Shown here one piece after another: positions 11,097 to 21,207 of a stretch of 64,000 nt of DNA. The number at the start of each line of letters is the position of its first letter. Position 1 is the first letter of the stretch. The notes under the pieces were generated by a model. That model saw only the letters and a program-made list of their open reading frames with translations. It did not search any database and was not told the DNA's origin. The translations under genes and the position numbers were made by a program. Source of the stretch: Adiantum capillus-veneris (lineage: Eukaryota; Streptophyta; Polypodiopsida; Polypodiales; Pteridaceae); the NCBI GenBank assembly GCA_014529385.2, contig CM043966.1, forward strand, positions 35,812,739 to 35,876,738, given 5' to 3'.

Positions 11097-14000
11097 CTGA
11101 AATTAAAGAACAAGAACACTTAATGCAAACACAACAATAGACATGAGTTTTACATTGTCTACCCTAAGGTTTTATTAGATACCAAAATCCATCTATGATC
11201 TACAAAGTCAAATTAAAATCCTGACTCTTTTTTATGCTACACTCTCTCTTAGTCTCAATACCATGGAGTTCAACTAGACTTAAGTCAACTAATAACTACT
11301 ACTTGTTGTTAAAGGTATTCTTGAAGTGTATAAGGCTTAACCAATGCTCTAGTGTAGAATGGGTATTTAGGTCTCAAGGTCTACCACTTATCCAAGCAAA
11401 GATCCATTTAGATATGGAAACCCAATTTTTCTTAATATAATGATATAGAGTGGACAAGTGGTGAATCCTGAGACCAAGCCACTCATGCTACTAGGGATAA
11501 TAGGTTGGACAAGTGGTGGACCTTGAATGTAAACCCCCCATGTACAAAGTATCAGGGGTTTTGGGTATTTCAATGGACTCTAGCATCTTGGAAACATGGT
11601 GGAGCTTACTTCTCTCCATGTTTCAATGGAGTCTATCTTGGATAAATGGTGGAGCATCATTCTCTCCATGTTTCAATGGAGCCTACCTTGGACAAGTGGT
11701 GCACGTTTGTTTCTCTCTATGTTTGAACAAATTTAGCTTGGACAAGTGGTGGACCTTGGAACAAAATCCCCATGTAAAACATATCATGGACATTACAAGT
11801 GGTGAGAAAAAATACCATTCAATATATAACCTTATAGGTTGGAAAAGTGGTGGACCTTAACACCCAATTAATATTAATATAATGACATAGAGTGGACAAG
11901 TGGTGAATCTTGCGACCAAACCTACTAGGAAAAGTACGTTGGACAAGTGGTGGACCATGAATGCAAACCCCCCATGTACAAAATATTACTCATGCTACTA
12001 GGAATAATTTGGTATTAAGGTCCATGTTTCAATGGAGCCTAGCTTGGAAAAGTGGTGGACCTTTGTTTCTCTCTATGTTTCAATAGAATTTGCTTGGACA
12101 AGTGGTGAACCTTGGAACGAAACCCCCATGTAAAGCATGTCATGGGCATTACAAGTGGTGAGAAAAAATACCATTCAAGGTATAACCTTATAGGCTGGAC
12201 AAGTGGTGGACCTTAGCACCCAATTCCTCTTATTATAATGACATATAGTGGAAAAGTGGTGAATTGTGAGACCAAACCTACTAGGGATAATAGGTTGGAG
12301 AAATGGTTGACCTTGAATGTAAATCACCCATGTACAAAATATCATGGGTTTTGCGTATTTCAATGGAGCCTAGCATCTTGGAGACATGGTGGAACTTACT
12401 TCTCTCCATGTTTTAATGGAGCCTATCTAGGAGAAATGGTGGAGGTTCCTTCTCTCCAGGTTTCAATGGAGCCTAGCTTGGACAAGTCGTGGACCTTTGT
12501 TTCTCTCTATGTTTGAATATGGTTAGCTTGGACAAGTGGTGGATCTTGGAATGAAACTCCCATGTAAAACATATCATGGGCATTTCAAGTGGCGAGAAAG
12601 GATACCATTTAAGATATAACCTTATAGTTGGACAAGTGGTGGACCTTAACACAATATAATGACATAGAGTGTACAAGTGGTGAATCTTGAAACCAAACCA
12701 CTCATGCTACTAGGGATAATAGGTTAAACAAGTGGTGGGCCTTGAAATAAAACCCCCTAGAGTGTTTCAATGGAGCCTAGCTTGGAAACATGGTAAAGCT
12801 TGCTTCTCTCCATGTTTCAATGCAGCCTATCTTGGATAAATGGTGCAGCATCATTCTCTCCATGTTTCAATGGAGCCTAGCTTGGACAAGTGGTGGACCT
12901 TTGTTTCTCTCTATGTTTGAATAGAGTTATCTTGGAAAAGTGGTGGACCTTGGAACAAAAACCCCATGTAAAACATATCATGGGCATTACAAGTGGTGAG
13001 AAAAAATACCATTCAATATATAACCTTATAGGTTGGACAAGTGGTGGACCTTAACACCCAATTATTCTTAATATAATGACATAGAGTGGATAAGTGGTGA
13101 AATTGGGACCAAACCTACTAGGAAATAGGTTGGACAAGTGGTGGACCTTGAATGTAAACGCCCCATGTACAAAATATCACTCATGCTACTAGAAATAATT
13201 TGGTATTAAGGTCCATGTTTCAATGCAGCCTAGCTTGGAAAAGTGGTGGACCTTTGTTTCTCTCTATGTTTCAATAGATTTATCTTGGACAAGTGGTGTA
13301 CCTTGGAACAAAACCCCCATGTAAATCATGTCATGGGCATTACAAGTGGTGAGAAAAAATACCATTCAAGCTATAACATTATAGGTTGGACAAGTGGTGG
13401 ACCTTAACACCTAATTCCTCTTAATATAATGACATAGAGTGGACAAGTGGTGAATCATGAGACCAAACCTACTAGGGATAATAGGTTGGACAAGTGGTGA
13501 ACCTTGAATGTAAACCCCCCATGTACAAAAAATTATGGGTATTGGGTATTTCAATGGAGCCTAGCAACTTGGAGGCATGGTGGAGCTTATTTCTCTCCAT
13601 GTTTCAATGGAGCCTATCTAGGAGAAACAGTGGAGGTTCCTTCTCTCCATGTTTCAATGAGCCTAGCTTGGACAAGTGGTGGACCTTTCTTTCTCTATAT
13701 GTTTTAATAGAGTTAGCTTGGACAAGTGGTGGACCTTGGAATGAAACCCCCATGTAAAACATATCATGGGCATTTCAAGTGGTGAGAAAGGATACTATTT
13801 AAAATATAACCTTATAGGCTGGACAAGTGGTGGACTTTAACACATATTTCTTCTTAATATAATGACATAGAGTGTACAAGTGGTGAATCTTGAGACCAAA
13901 CCACTCTTGCTACTAGGGATAATAGGTTGGACAAGTGGTGGACCTTGAATGTAAACCCCTCATGTACAAAATTATGGGTTTAGGGTATTTCAATGGATCC

Positions 14001-14909
14001 TAGCTTGGAGACATGGTGGAGATTACTTCTCTCAATGTTTCGATGGAACCTATCTTGGAGAAATGGTGGATCATCCTTCTCTCCATGTTTCAATGGAGCC
14101 TATCTTGGACAAGTGGTGGACCTTTGCTTCTCTCTATGTTTTAATGGAGTTAGCTTGGACAAGTGGTGGGTCTTGAAACAAAACCCCTTTGTAAAACATA
14201 GCATGGACATTACAAGTGATGAGGAAAAATATCATTCAAGATATAACCTTATAGGTTGGAAAAGTGGTGATGGACCTTGACAAGTGGTGAAGGATACCAT
14301 TTAAGATATACCCTTATAGGTTGGACAAGTGGTGGACCTTAACACCCAGTTATTCTTAATATAATGACATAGAGTGGATAAGTGGTGAATCTTAAGACCA
14401 AATCACTCATGCTACTAGGTATAATACGTTAGAGAAGTGGTAGACCTTGAATGTAAACACCCCATGTACAAAATATCATGGTTTTAGGGTGTTCAATGGA
14501 GCCTAGAATCTCGGAGACATGGTAGATCTTGATTCTTTCCATGTTTGAATGGCACCTATCTTGGAAAAATGATGGAGGTTACTTCTCTCCATACTTCAAC
14601 GGAGCCTAGCTTTGACAAGTGGTGAACCTTTGCTTCTCTCTATGTTTGAATAGAGTTAGCTTGGACAAGTGGTGGACCTTTGCTTCTCTCTATGTTTGAA
14701 TAGAGTTAGCTTGGACAAGTGGTGGACCTTGGAATGAAACCCCCGTGTAAAACATATAATGGGCATTTCAAGTGGTGAGAAAGGATACCATTTAAGATAT
14801 AACCTTATAGGTTGGACAAGTGGTGGACCTTAATACATAGTTCTTCTTAATATAATGACATAGAGTGTACAAGTGGTGTATCTTGAGACCAAACCACCGT
14901 GCTACTAGG

Positions 14910-15330
14910 GATCCTAGCTTGGACAAGTGGTGGACCTTGGAAAAAAGTCCCCCTATACAACATAGATGAGTTTTTTCATGTTTTAATGGAAGAGAGATTC
15001 GACAAATGGTGAGCTTGCTTATCTCCATGTGGATTTTAGAACTAGCTTGGACAAGTGGTGGAGCTTTGCTTTTTTACTCTTCATAATACAATGATGTATA
15101 GGTTGGTTACATGGTGAATCTTAAGGCCAAACCTCCCATCTTACTAGAGATGATAGGTTGGACAAGTGGTCAACCTTCTATCATTTCTCCATGCCTATAA
15201 TTAGACAATTAGTAGAACTAGCATCTTTCTATGTTGTCTAGAGCTGAGCTTGGACAAGTAGTGGACCTTGCTACTCTCTTCCCTTGGATTATTAGTTTGA
15301 AGACTCATTATATATACTTGCTTAGATCTA
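14910..15330 (+). repeat. Boundary block, copy 2
   Basis: This is a close copy of 9110-9531 that ends at the same palindrome TAGATCTA (15323-15330). Its last 140 bp are the reverse complement of 24003-24142 (shared TTAGACAATTAGTAGA, TGTTGTCTAGAGCTGAGC and ATACTTGCTTAGATCTA). Beyond TAGATCTA this copy diverges, unlike copy 1. Confidence 0.8.
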
Positions 15331-16035
15331 TATAATTACTCATTAGTTAGGTTACAAGTGGGTATGTAATTTGTTAGCCTCAAGGGACTTTGAATATTGA
15401 ATAGTAAGAAAGTCAAGTGCTGGTTTGAAGATCTTTTGCTTATCTAAACTAGACTCTAACTCAATAATAAGTTTCATAAGTTCCACGAATTGTCCTATCT
15501 AGGCTCCAAAAGAGTCTTAATTGGTTTGTGTTAGATTCTAACTTCCTTGATGGGGTAGAATTCTAAAAAAATGAGGCACTATAAGTTTTACCTTAGCTCA
15601 AATGGATTTTTCACTTAAACTCGACTGCAATTTGGCTATCTAGTCTTTGTCTCGATGGAGTTTAACACTAGATACATAGTAGTGATATTTAAGCTTCATG
15701 TCTCTTCACTTGATCGAGATATGAGACCATACTTTCAAGGTCACCACTTGTCTTACCTAAAGACCAATGTGAGACATGGGAGCAAGAAAGCCATCCGATA
15801 TTGTTTTAAGGACTATTACATAGGCAATCGATAACTTAAGTAAAGCAAAAAGATTTGGATCTTTCACAATTAATAACTTAAGTAAAGCCAAAAAGACTTG
15901 GATCTTTGACAATTTTTTTCAAACTAAAAAAGCACAATCTCATGCTAACAAAACTATAAATCACAATTGAAAGGTTTGAACAAGAAAAAGATCAACAATC
16001 TTAATAAGAAGGATACTTTTCATTTCATTTGATGA
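15331..16035. other. Non-coding spacer where motif orientation switches
   Basis: No gene is recognised. The 18-nt motif is absent here. It is in + orientation to the left and in minus orientation from 17.7 kb to the right, so this spacer and the following gene mark the switch. A 35-bp stretch (AACTTAAGTAAAGC...AAAAAGA(T/C)TTGGATCTTT) occurs twice between 15832 and 15906. Confidence 0.5.
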
Positions 16036-17457
16036 TTACAAACTAAAATAAAGTCTCTCAAGAAATTGATAAACAAAAATGTAGGTGACTGCTTCATTAT
16101 TTTGAGCAAAAATATCAAAATCTCTATTGATTGAGCTCCATCTAGTAGTATCCTTTGTAAGATCCTGCAAGAAGGAATAAAAAGAAAGATTTGTTAGATA
16201 CCATGCACATGAGTGTTCAAGCATGTGTATCAAGAATATATGACATGTCACTAGTACCTTAGGGTTGCTTTCTATCCAGCCTTAGAAGATTGTTCTCAGC
16301 TTTCACCTTATTTATATAAGCCTTTGCTGTGGTTGCCTTCAAAACTCCTTTTGTGTTACAACCCAATTGCCTAGCTAAAGTGGTCAATTGTGACGCCTTC
16401 ATGCTTTCAATGGGTGTACGCTCCTTTGCCAAGATCTCTTGTATTTGGGCTCTTCTCATTTCATTGCAGTGGCTTGTGTCACTTGCATCTTCAATGATAG
16501 TTTCATCTCTGTCACCTTTTGCAGGTGGTATTCTTCTTGTAAAGAACACCTTAGCTGACCAAACATCATTTTTTCTGCTTCCAATACTCCATGATTTGTT
16601 TGTATTCACTATCATTTGTCACTATAGGTTGTCCATAACGATTAGAAGCAATTAAATCACGCACGTCCCTTCTCTCATCAAGCTGAATCAAGTATGGCAG
16701 TAGCTCCTCCAAGAGCATATTGTCAACCATCTTCTCAGCATCAAATTGTGGTGGAAAAATGCAATTGTTTGCTGGTGAAATACATCCCTTGTAAGGAGAG
16801 TCATCAATAAGCACTGTTCTTTGTGGATCACATTCAAACCCCATGGCAATTTTGGCTAGAGGCTTGAACATTGCCTCAACGTTTGGATTGTCGGGTCTAA
16901 ACAATTTTTGAGTTTGAGCGGTGTAGCAAACATCTTGCGACCAAATTGCAAAGAAAGGCAATGTATCCTCAGCTAAGTTGTTTAGTGCTGCAAGGATTTG
17001 ATACACATTATTCCTAGTAGCTGTCGACCAAATTGCAACATTAAACCTTTGTAAAATAGTCTTCAAGAATTGGATGCAACCTGGCCTGAGTATAATATAT
17101 CTTTTTGAATCCATTTGCACTGAGTTGTGGTGTGAGGATGGTTGAGGGAACGTTTCAACAATAGACCATTTAAATCCAATATAATTGTAAGCATGGATTT
17201 CTCAACATCTACGCTACATGACGTAGTACCAATTGGCAATAGCTCGTGAGTGGACTTTTCAGTCTCTTTTGATGTATGTTGCATTTTTGAAGCATCGATT
17301 TCTTGGTTCTCATTATTGGAAGCTTGCTCAAGTTGCACAACACTAGACTCTAGTATAGAAATATCATCCATCTTGGGCACTTTAGAAACCATAGAATCTA
17401 TGGATTCTATAGTTGTTGACTGAACCATAGGAGCATTATCCATCCCAGTTTGTGAAT
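16036..17457 (-). pseudogene. FCP1/NIF-like HAD domain gene with frame breaks and SAP-like tail
   Basis: Exon 1 begins at 17457 after a 3' splice site (GTTTTCTTAG), with an acidic, Ser-rich leader (MDNAPMVQSTTIESIDSMV). HAD motif I is MLTIILDLNGLLLKR, with the second catalytic Asp replaced by Asn. The frame then shifts by one base near 17130 and continues with YIILRPGCIQFLKTIL, FNVAIWSTATRNN, MFKPLAKIAMGF and motif III TVLIDDSPYKGCISP. A second shift lies near 16570. The tail MKASQLTTLARQLGCNTKG resembles a SAP-type DNA-binding helix pair. A further short exon (16164-16036), after CTTGCAG, would end the protein, but a TAA precedes the likely donor at about 16260. The shifts could be unrecognised introns, but decay is more likely. 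This copy is closest to the + strand pseudogene at 2-3.4 kb. It sits next to the SET gene on the same strand. Confidence 0.65.
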
Positions 17458-18099
17458 CTAAGAAAACACACACACAAATGGTATCTCAAAACCACTAGAA
17501 TTTTATTCACCATATTTATATGTAGAACTCCTAGTAAGAAATTTATTTAAGGTAAAGTCGTTGTTAGAATCCTTGCAACCATTTTCAGCATTCGTACACC
17601 AAACACCACTTGTCTAAAATACAATCTACTAACTCAACATTTTCCATCCTACACTTTATTAAAGATGAGTACTTAAAGTGAAAACTAAAAGCCACCCTTG
17701 TTGAGGAAACATGGATACAAGGTCCACCAAATGTCCAACCTAGACTACAAGAAAATAATTAGAGATTTGGCTTAGATTTGGATTCAAAGGCCACCACTTA
17801 TTCAAGTAAGATAACTCCACTTGTTTAAGACAGTAATGTTTGAAGCCCCACCACTTGTCCAACCTAGACATTGATTAAATTTTGGTAAGATTTATCACAA
17901 ATCTAGAGTAGAATCAAGATTCTATGGCCAAGGTAGTCAAATATGTTAGACAACACACAAAGCATAAGAGCACTCTAGATTCTCGTTGAGCATAAACTAA
18001 ACAATAATCAAATGTTATATTTACTTGAGATTTCATCCATGAAAAATGAAAATGATGCATGTACTTGAGATTTCCATCCATGTACAATACTTTACAATG
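17458..18099. repeat. Intergenic segment with sparse minus-orientation motif copies
   Basis: Between the FCP1-like and SET coding segments there are four or five diverged motif copies between about 17718 and 17865 (CACTTATTCAAG, CCACCACTTGTCCAACC). No gene is seen. This could be intron or spacer. Confidence 0.5.
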
Positions 18100-18656
18100 T
18101 CAAGTAAAGTTATAGTCAGCAAACAACTCTTCTCCTGCTTCAACTTGACAAATAGTCTCAATGCATACATGGCCATATTCTTCTGACTTGATGTGTGAAG
18201 AGGTGCATTTATGCCAAGGTGACAAATTTGGATCAAATGTATAGCGTACGTTGGGACAGACATTTGTACTGTGAGAACTATTTATATAGCCCGACACGTT
18301 TCCTTCTTCTACACAACCAATAATGTATGATTGATCTTCCTCTTCTTCTATGTTTGGATCCTCTAGAAGAGAATATTTATAAGCTCTTGGAAATATTTTG
18401 CATATCTTTTTCCAGTCTTGAAATCTATACTTATGCACTCCATAGTTTAGAATAGTCAAACCACTTTCCAGGGTAGTATGCACAAATAGCCCATAACCAG
18501 CTCCTTCAATACATGAAAGTCGCACTTCAAAATCCACACCGTTAATATGGAAAATTACATCTTTGGGAATAGGAAAAGTTGGTGTACCAAAAGAATCTTC
18601 ATGCCAATCATAGTGTGAAATACATCTAGTTTTTATATCACTTAACTCCTTTGTGT
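18100..18656 (-). CDS. Compact SET-domain protein
   Basis: The coding exon starts at 18656 after a 3' splice site (CTTCTTTTTGCAG) and reads about 185 codons to a TGA. The first Met is at 18537 (MDFEVRLSCIEG), but the open frame upstream (SDIKTRCISHYDWHEDSFG) looks coding, so the true start is probably in an upstream exon. SET landmarks occur in order: GAGYGLFVHTTLESG (SET-N, cofactor-binding loop), YINSSHSTNVCPNV (equivalent of the NHSxxPN motif) and GEELFADYNFT at the C-terminus (catalytic-Tyr motif). There is no post-SET cysteine cluster and no pre-SET domain. Small stand-alone SET proteins methylate lysines of histones or other proteins. Its place between FCP1-like and ParB-like genes, within the motif arrays, suggests it belongs to the same locus or element. 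Confidence 0.75.
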
Positions 18657-18749
18657 CTGCAAAAAGAAGAAAATATTATGCATAAAATAATGACAATATC
18701 AAAGAAAGATATCATTATTTTATAGTCCAATAGGTCCATTGTATGGAAG

Positions 18750-20745
18750 ACTTAGAGTGCCTCTTACATGGTGCCTCCAAGGTTTCCAAAAAATAAAATC
18801 ATTGGAAAAAAAGGCCACTGTGTCTCCAATCTATTGCCCATTTGAAGCATAGAGAGAACCAAGGTCCACCACTTGTCCAAGCTAGACATGGAGCATTGAC
18901 ACAAGATCCAACACTTATCCAAGAACCCTATAGTATATGTGGTAACATGGGATGCATTGATGCAACAAAAGTAGTCTAGCCTCCTCATCCATCTCTTTTT
19001 TTTCTTGTAGCCTAGAGGGATTAGTTTCAAGGTCTATCACTAGTCAAAAACTACACATAGAACATTGATACAAGGTTCCACCACATGTGAAACCTATCAT
19101 CTCTAGTAGCATGGATGGTTTGATATCAAGGTTCATCGCGTGTCCTACCTATACTCTATTGTAGCATATAGATTCTGGTTGGTGGTACTACACTTGTCCA
19201 AACTTGGCTTGTTGTTGATATCTGGAGGTAATCAAGGGTCCTCCACTTGTCCAAGTTAGGCATATAAAACAATTGCAAGGTCCACCATGTGTACAACATA
19301 TGATTGATTATAGCATGCATGGTCTTATTTCATGGGCAACCATCTTCTCTCCAACATGTGTCCAACTTCGGCTCCATTGAAGCATGGAGAGAAGCAAGGT
19401 CCACCACTTATCAAAGCTATTATTTTCTCCCAGTGCTTTCAAAACCCATAATACGTTGTACATGGGGGGGGGGGGGGGGATTCTTGTTTCAAGGTCCACC
19501 ACTTGGCTAAGATTGGATCCATTGAAACATAAAGAGAAGCAAGCTCTACCATTTGTCCAAGCTAGGAGCCATTGAAACATGAAAACCCCATAATATGTTG
19601 TATACGGGGGGTGTTTTTCAAGGTCTACCACTTGTCTAAGCTATGGTCCATTGGAACATGGAGAGAAGCAAAGCTCCACCACTTTTCTAAGCTAGCCATT
19701 GAAACATGGAGAGAAGCAAGCTCCATTGTTTGTCTAAGCTAGGCTCCATTGGAACATGGAGAAAACAAGCTCCACCACTTGCCTATTATTGCATAGAGAT
19801 TCTGGTTTGAAGGTCCACCACTTGTCCAACCTTGCCTTCATGTATGGAGATAATCAAGAGTGCAATGCTTCTCTAAGCTAGGGACATAAAAGAGTTTCAA
19901 GGTCCACTACATATACGATCTATGATGGGTTGTAGCATGGGAGGTTTCATTTTAAGGTTGACCACTTCTCCAGCTCCGCTTGTCCAACCTCAGATCCATT
20001 GAAGAATGGAGAATAAAGGTGTACCAACTCTCCAAAATAGGCAAGACAATCTCTATAAAACCCATGAATTGTTAATATATGCTATGCTGTGGAGTTTTGT
20101 TTGAAGTTCCACTCCTTATCCAAGCTACAATCCATTGAAGCATGGAACTAAGTAAGATATATCTCTAGTCCAAGATAGGATCCATTGAAACATAGAGAGA
20201 ATCAAGGTCCACCACTTGTCCAAGCTATGCATGGGTAATTGATATAAGGACCACTACGTTTTCACCTATACTATGCTCTATCATGGATGGTTTCATATCC
20301 CACCAATTTTCCAACCTATTTAGTAGGTTGTATTATGGGGGTTTGGTTTCAAGGTACTTCACTTGTCTAAGGTGGGTTCCATTGAACCATGGAGAGAAAC
20401 TATGTCTACCACTTGTCCGAAATATGCTCCTTTAAAACATAAAAACAAGGTCCACCACTTGTCCAAGCTAAAGTTTCTCTCCATTGAAGCATGGAGAGAA
20501 ACAAGGTCTACCACCTGTCCAAAATATGCTCCATTGAAACATAAAAGCAAGGTCCACCACTTGTCCAAGCTAATATAACAAATGGGTGTTGGTTACAAGG
20601 TGTACCACACTTGACTAAACTAGTCTTCATGCAAGGTCTACCACATGTCCAAGCTATATGAGCTTGTTTTGAAGGTCTACCACACCTCTTGAAATTAGGA
20701 TCCATGTAAGGTCCACCTTTTGTCAAGCTATGCATTTAATGAGTA
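18750..20745 (-). repeat. Central motif array, minus orientation
   Basis: Dozens of diverged copies of GGTCCACCACTTGTCCAA occur, mixed with CATTGAAACATGGAGAGAAGCAA landmarks. They are older and less regular than the 24-31.6 kb array. It fills the gap between the SET and ParB-like genes. A 16-bp poly-G run lies at 19464-19479. Confidence 0.85.
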
Positions 20746-21207
20746 CTAAAACTAAGTAAATTGCAGTACTTAAATACCTTTCCAAGCTCATTAAGATTTT
20801 GGTCTCTAAGGCCGGCCACCACCACATGTCTAATCTATGCTCTAATTGATTACTTATGCTAGTTCTCAAAGTCCAAACATAAGCTCCCTTCTAGCAAGGT
20901 TAGTTTAAATTTAGGCTCGAGCACCTGTCTAAGCTAGGTTCAATTTATGAAGCATCACCATTTAACCATGCTACGATCTAATGTATCATATCAAGGGGTA
21001 TTGATAAAAGGTCCAAAACTTATTGAGTTCAAGCTCTTAAGTAATTAAGTCTTTGTGAGTATTAAATGTTATAGTTTTAGTCTACAGATCCACCATTCAA
21101 AAACTCAAGTAATTTACTATTTACATTCAAACCTTGAATGCTTGAGATACAAAATACAAACTCAATCAATACTATATAAAGCAAAATCTAACATTAAGAG
21201 TATCAAA
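20746..21207. other. Non-coding, downstream of the ParB-like gene
   Basis: Only a few very diverged motif copies (CCACCACCACATGTCTAA) are visible. No gene is seen. Confidence 0.4.

Larger units (their letters stand above)
8140..15330 (+). repeat. Left motif array, higher-order repeat in + orientation
   Basis: The motif TTGGACAAGTGGTGGACC recurs in + orientation tens of times, mostly with one or two changes, every 40-90 bp. It sits in larger units with a fixed order of landmarks: CTCTCCATGTTTCAATGGAG, CTCTCTATGTTTCAATAGAG, CCCCCATGTAAAACATATCA, ATATAACCTTATAGG, ATAATGACATAGAGTGGAC and CATGCTACTAGGGATAATAG. From 11.4 to 14.5 kb the landmark before GACCTTGAATGTAAAC recurs at spacings near 350-510 bp, most often about 430 bp. 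The array is interrupted by the FCP1-like gene at 10.3-11.1 kb. It is the same family as the 24.0-31.6 kb array but in the opposite orientation. Confidence 0.9.
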
